A stretch of DNA of 64,000 bases, taken from contig CABIZV010000001.1 in NCBI GenBank assembly GCA_902363335.1, positions 868,001-932,000 on the forward strand, given 5' to 3'. Origin of the DNA: Enterobacteriaceae bacterium (GTDB lineage Bacteria > Pseudomonadota > Gammaproteobacteria > Enterobacterales > Enterobacteriaceae). Positions 52,456 to 61,996 of this stretch are shown here, in pieces; positions within the stretch are counted from its first letter, which is position 1; each line of letters opens with the position of its first letter. The translations under genes were made by a program, and so were the position numbers. The notes below the pieces were generated by a model. The model saw only the letters and a program-made list of their open reading frames with translations, did not search any database and had not been told where the DNA came from.

Positions 52456-53672
52456 GATGATTCTCCTTTAACAAAGCGTGCACAGGCGGTCTCGAAACGA
52501 TTGAGACCCAGCGTGACATCCTCTTCATTAATAATCAGCGCAGGGGCAAAACGCACCACGCTGGCACCCGCGATCAGTACCATCAACCCTTCTTGCGCCG
52601 CCAGCAGGCTTATCTGTTTCGCTTTACCGGCATATTCGTCACGCAGAGCGCAGCCAATCAGCAAGCCCGCGCCGCGGATTTCATTGAATAGTCCCAACTT
52701 TTCGTTAATGGCCTGCAATCGTTCTTTAAACCACTGTTCGCGCTGCTTCACGCCACCCAGCACCTGCGGGGTATTAATCATCGACAGCACGGTTCCTGCC
52801 ACCGCGCAGGCCAGCGGATTACCCCCGTAGGTTGTGCCGTGGGTGCCCACGGTCATGACGCTGGCCATTTCGTCGCTAGCCAGCAGCGCGCCAATCGGGA
52901 AGCCACCGCCCAACGCTTTGGCGGTCGAAAGTAAATCCGGCGTGATGCCATAGTGCATGTAGGCGTACAGTTCGCCAGTACGTCCGACGCCAGTTTGCAC
53001 TTCATCAAAGATCAGCGCCGCATGGTGACGGTCGCAAAGTTCGCGCAGTTCTCGCAGGAATTCGACGGTTGCCGGAATAACCCCCCCTTCCCCCTGGATA
53101 GGTTCCACGATCACCGCACAGGTATCATCATCAATCAGCGCGCGGGCCGAGGCGATATCGTTATAAATGCCGTGACGAATATCCGGCGGCAGCGGCGCAA
53201 AATCCTGAGAATAAGCCGGTTGACCACCGGCGGTGACGGTAAACAGCGTGCGTCCATGAAAGGCATTTTTGAAAGCGACAATACCGGTTTTGTGTTCGCC
53301 AAACTGGTCGTGCGCGTATTTGCGCGCCGTTTTCAGCGCCGCTTCATTGGCCTCGGCCCCGGAGTTACAGAAAAAGACACGGTCAGCAAAGGTGGCGTCA
53401 ATTAACTGCTTCGCCAGTCGCAGCGCCGGTTCGTTGGTATAGCCGTTACCGGTATGCCAGAAGCGGCCCGCCTGCTCGGTCAACGCTTCGATCATCGCCG
53501 GGTGCGCATGCCCCAAGGCGTTTACCGCAATGCCGCCGGCAAAATCGATATAGCCTTTTCCTTCCTGGTCCCACAACCACGCCCCCTCACCGCGTACAGG
53601 AATAAACGTGGCGGGTGCGTAAACCGGCATCATCCATTGATCAAAGTTTTGACGGCTGATTGACTGAGACAT
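52452..53672 (-). CDS. astC: succinylornithine transaminase
   Basis: A 406-aa class III PLP aminotransferase converting succinylornithine to succinylglutamate semialdehyde; also active on acetylornithine. The Schiff-base Lys is in [36 protein letters not shown] is the cofactor motif. It is the first gene of the ast operon, behind a sigma-54 promoter. Confidence 0.96.
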
Positions 53673-53743
53673 AGCGACCTCGATAAGTAAACGAATGGTT
53701 TAATTTATGTTAATGATTTTAGTGTTTTCCCCTTTAATGTAGA

Positions 53744-53760
53744 TTGCACGGTTCGTGCCA
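53744..53760 (-). promoter_or_regulatory. sigma-54 promoter of the ast operon
   Basis: The minus strand reads TGGCACGAACCGTGCAA, matching TGGCACG-N4-TTGCA with GG and GC ten bases apart. It lies about 72 bases before the astC ATG. In E. coli astC is transcribed by sigma-54 with NtrC during nitrogen limitation, with ArgR as accessory activator. Confidence 0.85.
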
Positions 53761-54120
53761 GCGAGAGAAAAAAGTGCATAAATGGGAGGTGAGAACGAAA
53801 TATCAATAAGTTATGAATCATCAATATTCATTAAAACTGCATATAAAGTGAATATTAATGACATAGCATTACCTTGCAGGGTAAAATTTAGAAAAATTAT
53901 GCATTGGCAAAATATCATTCTGGAATTGTGATCGACTGCGAAATTAATCGTAGATTTACGCCTCATAAAGGCGCAAGTCGCCCAAACCTGGTGCAATTTT
54001 TGCTCAGCAAAACGGCAGCATTGATAAAAGAAATAGGCAATAGCGCTGAGTCAAAGCAGCGTTCAGCGTTAAATTCTGCTACTATCCCGTCACAATTCAT
54101 CCTGCAAAGTGGCAACGACT
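53761..54120. other. astC-xthA divergent intergenic region
   Basis: About 360 bases upstream of the sigma-54 site without a gene. AT-rich TGAATATT-type sequences near 53814-53830 and 53849-53861 resemble ArgR half-sites, but spacing does not match a clean tandem ARG box. The xthA promoter should lie close to 54060-54110. Confidence 0.45.
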
Positions 54121-54924
54121 ATGAAATTTGTCTCCTTTAATATCAACGGCCTGCGCGCCCGTCCTCATCAACTGCAAGCCATCGTTGAAAAACATCAGCC
54201 AGATGTGATTGGCCTGCAGGAGACAAAGGTGCACGACGATATGTTCCCACTTGAAGAGGTCGCTAAGCTCGGTTATCACATCTTCTACCACGGGCAGAAA
54301 GGCCACTACGGCGTCGCAATTCTGACTAAAGCTGAGCCGATTGCGGTGCATCGCGGTTTCCCGACCGATAACGAAGAGGCGCAGCGCCGTATTATCATCG
54401 CTGAAGTACCGTCTGAGTTTGGTAACGTCACGGTGATTAACGGCTACTTCCCGCAGGGTGAAAGCCGCGATCACGAAACCAAATTCCCAGCCAAGACGAA
54501 GTTCTACCAGGACTTGCAGGATTATCTGGAAACGCGTCTGAACAAAGATAATCCGGTGCTTATCATGGGTGATATGAATATCAGCCCTACCGATTTAGAT
54601 ATCGGTATCGGTGAAGAGAACCGTAAACGCTGGTTGCGCACCGGTAAGTGTTCGTTCCTGCCGGAAGAACGCGAGTGGATGGAACGCCTGCTGGGCTGGG
54701 GTCTGGTGGATACCTTCCGCAACGCCAACCCGGAAACGAACGACCGCTTCTCGTGGTTTGACTACCGCTCGAAAGGTTTTGACGACAACCGCGGTCTGCG
54801 TATTGACCTGCTGCTGGCAAGCCAGGCGCTGGCGGCGCACTGTGTTGAGACCGGGATTGATTACGAAATTCGCAGTATGGAAAAGCCGTCTGACCATGCG
54901 CCGGTGTGGGCGACGTTTAAATAA
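54121..54924 (+). CDS. xthA: exonuclease III
   Basis: AP endonuclease, 3'-phosphatase and 3'-5' exonuclease for base-excision repair. It is 267 aa from ATG 54121 ([20 protein letters not shown]). The EEP-fold motifs are [11 protein letters not shown] (metal Glu), [15 protein letters not shown] (Asp/Asn), [10 protein letters not shown] and [10 protein letters not shown] (catalytic His). It is divergent from the ast operon. Confidence 0.97.
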   Translation: MKFVSFNINGLRARPHQLQAIVEKHQPDVIGLQETKVHDDMFPLEEVAKLGYHIFYHGQKGHYGVAILTKAEPIAVHRGFPTDNEEAQRRIIIAEVPSEFGNVTVINGYFPQGESRDHETKFPAKTKFYQDLQDYLETRLNKDNPVLIMGDMNISPTDLDIGIGEENRKRWLRTGKCSFLPEEREWMERLLGWGLVDTFRNANPETNDRFSWFDYRSKGFDDNRGLRIDLLLASQALAAHCVETGIDYEIRSMEKPSDHAPVWATFK

Positions 54925-54945
54925 GCTGAGTAATCGGTGTGCAAT

Positions 54946-55080
54946 CCCGGCGGCGCTGCGCTTGGCCGGGCTACGTCATGTAGGCCTGATAAGCGCAGCG
55001 CCATCAGGCATCAGGCATCATCGCGCACATTGCCGGATGGCGGCTATGCCTTATCCGGCCTACAGCAATCGGTAGCCCGG
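54946..55080. repeat. REP/BIME-type palindromic repeats
   Basis: Three GC-rich palindromes in alternating orientation follow xthA: CCCGGC...GCCGGG (54946-54970), GCCTGAT...ATCAGGC (54984-55009) and GCCGGAT...ATCCGGC (55032-55059). Each is flanked by a CTAC or GTAG, the hallmark of enterobacterial REP units. A fourth partial unit begins near 55072. Such clusters stabilise upstream mRNA and bind IHF, gyrase or Pol I. Confidence 0.82.
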
Positions 55081-55221
55081 CGTCGCGTAGGGATGCTCGG
55101 CAACGATACGGCGAACGGCAAAAATTCTGAGCAAAATCAATAAACCGGCGCTAAGCTCTTGCTGTAGTCACTAATCTATAATACCGTCGCGCGCACTTTT
55201 CTTCCCGGCAGGAGGACCCCC

Positions 55222-55921
55222 ATGCAAAAGAAGTCGGTATTACGCAGCCTTTAAGCTCCTGCTGATTGTCGCTGTTATCTACGCATTCTACGTTCTTATT
55301 CAGCATTTTGGTTTGGTCGATCTGGTGACGCATTTTCGCCAGCTTCAACGCCTCATTTTACAAAGCGGCACGCTTGGCTATGGCCTTTACATCGCCCTGT
55401 TTATTCTGGCGACGGTGTGCTTAATGCCGGGTAGCGTTTTGGTATTAGTCGGTGGCATGGTCTTTGGGCCGTGGCTGGGTACGTTGCTGTCGCTGATTGC
55501 CGCCACCCTTGCCTCTGCGGCGTCGTTTTTACTCGCCCGCGCACTGGGCCGCACGCTGTTACTCCATTATGTCGGGCATACCGCCACTTTTCAGGCCCTT
55601 GAGCGTGGCATTGCCCGCAACGGAATTGATTTTCTGATTCTCACCCGGCTTATTCCCCTGTTTCCCTATAATATTCAGAACTATGCCTACGGTTTAACGG
55701 CGATTGGGTTCTGGCCTTACACGCTGATATCCGCGCTGACCACCTTGCCAGGAATTTTTATCTACACGTTTATGGCCAGTGAACTTGCCGCCGACGGAAT
55801 CACCCTCGCCTTTGTGCTGAAGCTCAGTCTCGCCGGTCTGGCGCTGTTTGCGCTCGTGCAGGCGGCAAAAGGCTATGCCCGGCGAAAACGGGTGACATTA
55901 CCACAACAGGATCTCCGATGA
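55222..55921 (+). pseudogene. ydjX: TVP38/DedA-family membrane protein YdjX, frameshifted near the start
   Basis: ATG 55222 with a strong AGGAGG gives MQKKSVLRSL and then TAA. One frame over, the conserved protein is open from upstream of that ATG to 55921 (RYYAAFKLLLIVAVIYAFYV..., then ILTRLIPLFPYNIQNYAYGL). Skipping one base around 55236-55237 (TCGG) would restore a 232-aa protein against 236 in E. coli. The rest is intact, with about five spans and the VTT domain. This may be a recent mutation, a sequence error, or a gene starting at an internal site such as TTG 55313. It overlaps ydjZ by 4 bases. Confidence 0.8.
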
Positions 55922-56622
55922 CTGGCTCATCCCGTACGCTTTGGTGCATCCGCGGCCTTATGGTGCTGATTTTTATCTCCGCGCTTTTGGCGTGGTGGTA
56001 TGTCCCTGCCGTCCACGCCTTTATTGACCGCAGCGTCAGCGCTTTTTTAGCCCTCGACCCGCACGAGATTGAACGCTTCATTCACTCCTACGGCCGGCTT
56101 GCGGCCGTGGTGTCGTTCCTGCTGATGATTCTTCAGGCGATTGCCGCTCCGCTTCCGGCATTTGTTATCACCTTTGCCAACGCCTCGCTGTTCGGCGCGC
56201 TATGGGGCGGGCTGCTGTCATGGTGCAGTGCGATGGTCGGTGCCGCGTTATGCTTTTATATTGCGCGGGTGATGGGCCGCGAGGTGGTGGAAAAGCTCAC
56301 CGGTAAAACGGTGTTGCGTAGCGTCGATGAATTTTTTGAGCGGCATGGTAAACACACCATCCTGGTATGTCGGCTGCTGCCTTTTGTCCCTTTTGATCCG
56401 GTAAGCTACGCCGCCGGGTTGACCTCAATACGTTTTCGCCAGTTTATGTTCGCCACCGGCCTCGGCCAGCTTCCCGCCACCGTGGTTTACTCCTGGGTCG
56501 GCAGCCTGTTGACCGGAGGAACCTTCTGGTTGGTGAGCGGGCTGTTTATTCTGTTCGCGCTGACTATTGTTATCGTTGCGGCGAAAGCCTTTTATCAACA
56601 ACGACAAAAGAGGAAATCCTGA
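55918..56622 (+). CDS. ydjZ: TVP38/DedA-family membrane protein YdjZ
   Basis: A 234-aa polytopic protein of the SNARE-associated/VTT family, which includes lipid scramblase-like DedA proteins. Conserved pieces are AAPLPAFVITFANASLFGALWG and LVCRLLPFVPFDPVSYAAGLT. It overlaps ydjX by 4 bases and ynjB by one. ydjY and ynjA, which flank it in K-12, are not here. Confidence 0.93.
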   Translation: MTGSSRTLWCIRGLMVLIFISALLAWWYVPAVHAFIDRSVSAFLALDPHEIERFIHSYGRLAAVVSFLLMILQAIAAPLPAFVITFANASLFGALWGGLLSWCSAMVGAALCFYIARVMGREVVEKLTGKTVLRSVDEFFERHGKHTILVCRLLPFVPFDPVSYAAGLTSIRFRQFMFATGLGQLPATVVYSWVGSLLTGGTFWLVSGLFILFALTIVIVAAKAFYQQRQKRKS

Positions 56623-57809
56623 TGCGTTTTCATGGAGAAATCCTGCGCTGTGCCCTGCTGGGACTGGGGCTGGCGATGCTGTCACCCTTCGCCGCTAACG
56701 CCGATAGCTGGCAGCAGATTCAGCGCGAAGCCGAAGGCCAGACGGTGTGGTTTAACGCCTGGGGCGGCGACGAGGCGGTCAATCACTATCTTGATTGGGT
56801 TAGCGGTGAAGTAAAACGCCATTACGCCATCGATCTGCGCATCGTGCATATTGCCGATGCCGCCGACACGGTGAAACGCATTCAGACCGAAGCGCGCGCC
56901 GGACGTAAAACCCAAGGCTCAGTCGACTTGTTGTGGGTCAATGGGGAGAACTTCCGCGCGCTCAAAGAAGCCAACCTGCTGCAAACGGGCTGGGCCGAGC
57001 AGCTGCCAAACTGGCGCTATGTTGATACCAGCAAACCCGTGCGTGAAGATTTCTCCGTTGCAGTTGACGGCGCCGAATCCCCGTGGGGCAGCGCACAGTT
57101 GACCTTTATCGCTCGTCAGCAACAAACGCCCGAGCCGCCGACATCACCACAGGCGCTGCTGGACTATGCCAAAGCGCACCCGGGCACAGTCACCTACCCG
57201 CGTCCGCCAGACTTTACCGGCACGGCGCTCATTGAGCAGCTACTGATAAACCTCACAACCCAGCCGGACGCCTTAAAACAACCGCCGGACGAGCGCACTT
57301 TTGCCGCCGTCACCGCGCCGTTATGGGCCTATCTCGACCAACTGCATCCTCTGCTGTGGCGTCAGGGTAAAGATTTTCCCCCTTCCGCCGCACGGATGGA
57401 CAGCCTGTTCACCGCGGGCACATTGCGCCTGTCGGTGACGTTTAACCCAATGCACGCCAAACAAAAAGTGGCAAAAGGTGAGTTACCCAAAGACAGCTAT
57501 AGCTTTGGCTTTCACCAGGGGATGATCGGCAACGTCCACTTTGTGACGATTCCCGCAAACTCCAGCGCCCGTGCCGGGGCCCAGGTGGTGGCAAATTTCC
57601 TGCTCTCGCCGGAAGCCCAGTTGCGCAAGGCTGACCCAACGGTCTGGGGCGATCCTTACGTGCTGGCGGTCGATAAATTAGCGCCACAACAGCGAAAAGC
57701 GTTACAGGCGCTTACCCCGGAAAACGCGCCTCCAGTGCTGGCTGAGCCCCATGCCGCGTGGGTGAATGCTCTGGAGCAGGAATGGCTGCGCCGTTACGGT
57801 ACGCATTAA
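56622..57809 (+). CDS. ynjB: ABC transporter substrate-binding protein YnjB
   Basis: A 395-aa periplasmic binding protein (E. coli 388). The signal peptide ends near SPFAANA before DSWQQI. The early motif VWFNAWGGDEAVNHYLDW and later VDLLWVNGENFRALKEA resemble extracellular solute-binding family 1 proteins. The ligand is unknown (thiamine- or polyamine-like substrates have been guessed for the family). It forms an importer with ynjC and ynjD. ynjC begins inside its 3' end. Confidence 0.93.
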   Translation: MRFHGEILRCALLGLGLAMLSPFAANADSWQQIQREAEGQTVWFNAWGGDEAVNHYLDWVSGEVKRHYAIDLRIVHIADAADTVKRIQTEARAGRKTQGSVDLLWVNGENFRALKEANLLQTGWAEQLPNWRYVDTSKPVREDFSVAVDGAESPWGSAQLTFIARQQQTPEPPTSPQALLDYAKAHPGTVTYPRPPDFTGTALIEQLLINLTTQPDALKQPPDERTFAAVTAPLWAYLDQLHPLLWRQGKDFPPSAARMDSLFTAGTLRLSVTFNPMHAKQKVAKGELPKDSYSFGFHQGMIGNVHFVTIPANSSARAGAQVVANFLLSPEAQLRKADPTVWGDPYVLAVDKLAPQQRKALQALTPENAPPVLAEPHAAWVNALEQEWLRRYGTH

Positions 57810-59317
57810 TCACCCTGTGCTGGGGCATGATGCTGATTATCTATCTGCCCCTGCTCCCTGCCGCAGGTGTCTTGTTGACGCCTGCGTTTTCGCTATTCCA
57901 TTGGCAGCAGTTATTCAGCGACCCGCAGCTTAGTCAGGCCCTTCTCGCCACCCTTATCTCCGCGCTGGTGGCGATTGGCGGCGCATTGCTACTCACGCTG
58001 CTGGTTATCGCGCCCCTCTGGCCGTCACCCGGCTGGCAGCGGCTGGCGTCGCGACTGCCCTGGCTATTAGCGCTTCCCCATGTAGCTTTCGCCACCTGCG
58101 CCCTGCTGCTGTTCGCGGAAGGCGGCGCGATATATGCTCTGCTGCCAGCGCTGCGGCCCGTGCAGGACAGCTACGGCATCGGGCTTGGCCTGGTACTCGC
58201 CGTCAAAGAAAGCGGTTTTTTATTGTGGGTGAGCTGGGCCATCCTCGGCGAGCGCCGGTTAGCCGAACAAACGGTGGTATTTAAAAGCCTCGGGTTTGGT
58301 CGTGGACAATGCCTCCTGTACGTTATCCTCCCAGCGCTAATGCCCTCGCTTAGCATCGCCCTGCTGGCGACAACGGCCTGGACCTTATCGGTCGTAGATG
58401 TGGCGATTATTATCGGCCCCGGAAATCCGCCGACCCTTGCGGTGCTGGCGTGGCAGTGGCTTAATTCCGGCGACCCGAACGACCAGGCGAAAGGCGCGCT
58501 GGCCTGTTTATTACTGCTCGCTGTCCTCGCGCTACTGGCCGCGGTTGCCCGTCAACTGTGGCGCGGCTGGCGAGCGAACTTTCCTCATCCCGACGGTGTT
58601 CGTAAGCCCCACTTTCCTTCGTTGCCGGGAAGAGGGGTTAGCCTGATGCTGCCTTTAAGCGGCCTTATCTGCACTGCCCTATTGGCCTATCTAGCCCACG
58701 CGTCTTTGCCTGCAACGCCTACCGTTAACAATAGCCTGTGGCTGGCGCTATCGTCGGCAGCGCTTGGGGCGGTCGTCTGCTTATTGTGGCTGGAGTGGGG
58801 GCCCGCCCGGCATCAACGTTGGGTCGATCTGCCGCTGTTGTTGCCCGCGCTACCGCTCGCCGCCGGGCAATATCAACTGGCACTATACGGTTGGTTCGAT
58901 GGTCAGTTTGATACCGTGCTATGGGGGCATTTATTGTGGGTCGTGCCGTGGATGCTGTTTATGCTGCGCCCCGCCTGGCGGCAAATAGATTCACGCCAGA
59001 TTGTCCTCGCCCAAACCCTGGGGTGGACGCGCGGACGCATTTTTCTGCGGCTGAAATGTCCGCTGATTGTACGTCCACTGCTGTCAGCGCTGGCGGTAGG
59101 ATTTTCGGTGAGCATCGCGCAATATCTCCCCACCCAATGGCTGGGCGGCGGGCGAATCCCGACGCTCACCACCGAAGCCGTCGCATTAAGCAGCGGCGGC
59201 GCAACCGCCACCCTCGCTGCTCAGGCCTTGTGGCAACTGATTCTGCCAATGGCTTTCTTCTTATTGACCGCCCTGCTGGCACGCTGGATAGGTCATCTTC
59301 GCCGAGGATTACGCTAA
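57782..59317 (+). CDS. ynjC: ABC transporter permease YnjC
   Basis: A 511-aa permease with two tandem membrane domains of about six spans each. EAA-loop-like sequences are FKSLGFGRGQCLLYVILPAL and AQTLGWTRGRIFLRLKCPLI. ATG 57782, with GGAG 5 bases upstream, gives the E. coli length and overlaps ynjB by 28 bases. Its stop codon overlaps the ynjD start by one base. Confidence 0.94.
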   Translation: MAAPLRYALITLCWGMMLIIYLPLLPAAGVLLTPAFSLFHWQQLFSDPQLSQALLATLISALVAIGGALLLTLLVIAPLWPSPGWQRLASRLPWLLALPHVAFATCALLLFAEGGAIYALLPALRPVQDSYGIGLGLVLAVKESGFLLWVSWAILGERRLAEQTVVFKSLGFGRGQCLLYVILPALMPSLSIALLATTAWTLSVVDVAIIIGPGNPPTLAVLAWQWLNSGDPNDQAKGALACLLLLAVLALLAAVARQLWRGWRANFPHPDGVRKPHFPSLPGRGVSLMLPLSGLICTALLAYLAHASLPATPTVNNSLWLALSSAALGAVVCLLWLEWGPARHQRWVDLPLLLPALPLAAGQYQLALYGWFDGQFDTVLWGHLLWVVPWMLFMLRPAWRQIDSRQIVLAQTLGWTRGRIFLRLKCPLIVRPLLSALAVGFSVSIAQYLPTQWLGGGRIPTLTTEAVALSSGGATATLAAQALWQLILPMAFFLLTALLARWIGHLRRGLR

Positions 59318-59949
59318 TGTTACACGTCGAGGATTTGACGCTTTCGCGGGCGGACTCTGTGCTACTGCACCGCGTCAACTTTACCGTTCAGCCGGGAGAA
59401 ATTCTCACGCTGATGGGGCCATCGGGCAGCGGTAAATCCACCCTTTTTGCCTGGATGGTCGGCGCGCTGGGCGCTGACTTTCGTGCCAGCGGCGAGCTGT
59501 GGCTAAACGGATACCCCTGCAACCCGCTGCCTACGGAAAAGCGGCGCATCGGTATCTTATTTCAGGATGCGCTGTTGTTTGACCATCTGAGCGTGGGGGA
59601 TAACCTGAGGCTGGCACTCCCGGCCTCGGTGGTACGTCGGGAACGGCAAAACCAGGTGATGCAGGCGTTAGCCCACGCGGGGCTGGCAGAGTTCTACGAT
59701 CGCGATCCGGCTACGCTCTCCGGCGGTCAGCGTGCTCGTGTGGCGCTGTTGCGCGCGCTGCTGGCACAGCCGCAAGCCCTGCTGCTCGACGAACCATTTA
59801 GTCGACTTGACCCGCAGCTTCGCAGCAGTTTTCGCCTGTGGGTGTTCAATGAATTGCAACGCCGACAAATCCCGGTCGTCCAGGTGACACATGATGCCGA
59901 TGATGTGCCATCGGGCGGACGCTGTTTCCAGCTCGAAAACTGGCGATGA
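59317..59949 (+). CDS. ynjD: ABC transporter ATP-binding protein YnjD
   Basis: A 210-aa ATPase. Walker A is GPSGSGKST near residue 38, signature LSGGQRARVALLRALLAQP, Walker B LLLDEPFSRLD, and the switch His in VTHDADD. The start at ATG 59317 overlaps ynjC by one base; a longer upstream reading in this frame lies inside ynjC and is rejected. It powers YnjBC import. Confidence 0.94.
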   Translation: MLHVEDLTLSRADSVLLHRVNFTVQPGEILTLMGPSGSGKSTLFAWMVGALGADFRASGELWLNGYPCNPLPTEKRRIGILFQDALLFDHLSVGDNLRLALPASVVRRERQNQVMQALAHAGLAEFYDRDPATLSGGQRARVALLRALLAQPQALLLDEPFSRLDPQLRSSFRLWVFNELQRRQIPVVQVTHDADDVPSGGRCFQLENWR

Positions 59950-60033
59950 CGCGGAAAATCCTGCGTTAACGCAAGGTAATCTCCCTACTTGAGGCGCAAA
60001 ATAATGCTCCAATTTTCTCCGTCGGATGATTTG

Positions 60034-61338
60034 ATGAAACGTGTTTCTCAACTGACCGCGCTGGCCCTTGCGCTCGGTCTTGCCTCTTCTGCATTTGCCG
60101 CACAAACCCCGAAAACTTTGACCTTTACCCATCTGCTAGAACAAAAAGGTACCGCCATTGATACGCGTGTCAGCGCGTTTTATAACGGCTGGCCGCAGCA
60201 GCTGAATGGGACGCAGGGTCATGAACCTGGCGCACTCAATCTTTCCGCAAGCTGGCTTTCTGCGATGAATAATGAGCAGCTGGCCGCGTGGGCGCAGCAA
60301 CATCAGTTACAGAAAAATACCGATATCGCACTCTACGGCGACAGCAAAGATAACGACGCGGTTGCCAGCCGGCTTAAAGCGGCAGGCTATACCAATCTGT
60401 CTACCCTTAGCGATGCGCTGCAACAGCCTGAACGCCTGCAAAAATTACCGCATTTTGAGCAACTGGTTTATCCGCAATGGTTGCACGACTTGCAGCAAGG
60501 CAAAGACGTTGTTGCGAAACCGGCGGGTGATGTGAAGGTGATTGAAGCCGCCTGGGGCGCGCCGAAACTGTATCTGGTCAGTCACATTCCGGGGGCTGGG
60601 TATATCGACACCAACGAGGTGGAAAGCGAGCCGCTGTGGAATAAAGTTTCCGATGCAAAATTAAAAGAACTCCTGGCGAAACACGGTATCCGTCATGACA
60701 CTACCGTGGTGCTGTACGGCCGCGACGTCTATGCCGCCGCCCGCGTGGCGCAGATTATGCTTTATGCGGGCGTAAAAGATGTACGCCTTCTCGACGGCGG
60801 CTGGAAAACCTGGTCTGACGCAGATCTACCGGTGGAGCGGGGTTTACCTGAAAAAGTCGCGCCAGCACCTGATTTTGGCGTCACCATCCCTGCCCAGCCG
60901 CAGCTGATGTTGAATATGGAACAGGCGCGCGCGCTGCTGCATCGCCAGGATGCCTCATTGGTGAGTATTCGTTCGTGGCCGGAGTTTATCGGCACCACCA
61001 GTGGCTATAGCTACATCAAGCCAAAAGGCGAAATCGCCGGCGCTCGCTGGGGCCATGCGGGTAGCGATTCGACCCATATGGAAGACTTCCATAATCCTGA
61101 CGGCACCATGCGCAGCGCTGACGATATCGCGGCTATGTGGAAATCGTGGAATATCCTGCCGACTCAGCAGGTATCGTTCTACTGCGGCACCGGCTGGCGC
61201 GCATCAGAGACGTTTATGTACGCCCGCGCGATGGGCTGGCAGAACGTCAGCGTGTACGACGGCGGCTGGTATGAGTGGAGCGCCGATCCGAAAAATCCGG
61301 TTGTGACGGGCGAGCGCAAACCGGACAGCACGCTGTAA
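60034..61338 (+). CDS. ynjE: periplasmic thiosulfate sulfurtransferase (rhodanese) YnjE
   Basis: A 434-aa protein with three rhodanese domains, of which the last holds the catalytic Cys in VSFYCGTGWRASETFMYARA. The signal peptide MKRVSQLTALALALGLASSA ends FA before AQTP. ATG 60034 matches the E. coli start; ATG 60004 upstream would add ten residues before the signal and is less likely. It follows ynjBCD by 84 bases, suggesting a link to sulfur-compound handling. Confidence 0.94.
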   Translation: MKRVSQLTALALALGLASSAFAAQTPKTLTFTHLLEQKGTAIDTRVSAFYNGWPQQLNGTQGHEPGALNLSASWLSAMNNEQLAAWAQQHQLQKNTDIALYGDSKDNDAVASRLKAAGYTNLSTLSDALQQPERLQKLPHFEQLVYPQWLHDLQQGKDVVAKPAGDVKVIEAAWGAPKLYLVSHIPGAGYIDTNEVESEPLWNKVSDAKLKELLAKHGIRHDTTVVLYGRDVYAAARVAQIMLYAGVKDVRLLDGGWKTWSDADLPVERGLPEKVAPAPDFGVTIPAQPQLMLNMEQARALLHRQDASLVSIRSWPEFIGTTSGYSYIKPKGEIAGARWGHAGSDSTHMEDFHNPDGTMRSADDIAAMWKSWNILPTQQVSFYCGTGWRASETFMYARAMGWQNVSVYDGGWYEWSADPKNPVVTGERKPDSTL

Positions 61339-61361
61339 TCAGATGTTTTAAAATAAAGTTC

Positions 61362-61388
61362 AAATGGGGAATATCGTTTCCCCATTTT
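61362..61388 (+). terminator. ynjE terminator
   Basis: AAATGGGGAA-TATCGT-TTCCCCATTTT, a perfect 10-bp stem with a short T-run, 23 bases after ynjE. It ends three bases before the stop codon of the convergent small-protein cassette. Confidence 0.8.
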
Positions 61389-61390
61389 GC

Positions 61391-61699
61391 TCACCAGATT
61401 CCTTTTAATGTTATGTAACCCTTGCGAACTTCACTTTTAGGGCGGTTATAAGTTGTCGTGATCATATCCCTAATCAAATGATAATTTTTTTCATCCATCA
61501 GCTCATCATAGGTAATCACACACTCTCTGCCGTCAAAACAGCCAGGCAGCACAAAGTGAATAGCACCACCTAAACTTTTTATCACATACCCGGTATCAAG
61601 AGCATATAAAAGGACGTCTAGGGGGTTATCAGCCCATTCATCTTCATCCGGTCTATCATTACCTTCTCGTGAAAAAAAACGAGAAAGGAACTTTTTCAT
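61391..61699 (-). CDS. hypothetical protein, 102 aa, third gene of small-protein cassette
   Basis: I do not recognise it. ATG 61699 follows AAAAGGAA with good spacing, so I reject the 11-residue upstream extension. The protein is cytosolic-looking, with a basic N terminus (MKKFLSRFFSREG), an acidic stretch (DRPDEDEWADNP) and a mixed alpha/beta remainder. Two Cys are in LPGCFDGRECVITYDELM. It lies 33 bases after the lipoprotein gene, on the same strand. Confidence 0.65.
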   Translation of the reverse strand: MKKFLSRFFSREGNDRPDEDEWADNPLDVLLYALDTGYVIKSLGGAIHFVLPGCFDGRECVITYDELMDEKNYHLIRDMITTTYNRPKSEVRKGYITLKGIW

Positions 61700-61732
61700 T
61701 CGTTTTTCCTTTTTATCTGTAAAAGAAATCAC

Positions 61733-61996
61733 TTATAACCCAGCGCCAGCCCTTAATGCCTGTAATTTGTCGGTGTCCATCATCTGCCCGGTGCTCTCAA
61801 GTTCAGCAGTTCTTTTTCGGCAATATCCCTCAGAATCAAATTTGTACCAAAGTCCAAATGCATAATGAATACCACCATCAACGGTACAGTAGTACGATTC
61901 GGCCGGACTCATATTGGCCGCGTCCTTGCTGGTAATCGAACAACCTGCCAGACACATGCCCCCACATACCAGGCCTAAAATGCGCTTACTGATCAT
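61733..61996 (-). CDS. small lipoprotein of unknown function, 87 aa
   Basis: The signal MISKRILGLVCGGMCLAGC has a clear lipobox LAGC with the lipidated Cys at residue 19. Residue +2 is Ser, which allows outer-membrane sorting. The mature part of about 69 residues has two more Cys (SYYCTVDGG and EGYCRKRTAELES), possibly a disulfide. Its ATG lies 11 bases inside the preceding small gene, so translation is probably coupled. Confidence 0.75.
   Translation of the reverse strand: MISKRILGLVCGGMCLAGCSITSKDAANMSPAESYYCTVDGGIHYAFGLWYKFDSEGYCRKRTAELESTGQMMDTDKLQALRAGAGL

Noticed and set aside
53814..53861. Tandem ArgR boxes upstream of astC
   Set aside because: TGAATATT-like half-sites are present, but spacing and symmetry do not fit the 18-bp ARG box pair well enough to annotate as a feature.
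54946..55080. Possible CRISPR array after xthA
   Set aside because: The repeats are palindromes of unequal sequence without uniform spacers, fitting REP units and not CRISPR.
58921..59316. A 132-codon N-terminal extension of ynjD
   Set aside because: It lies in another frame inside ynjC; the true start at 59317 overlaps the ynjC stop codon and begins the standard ABC ATPase domain.
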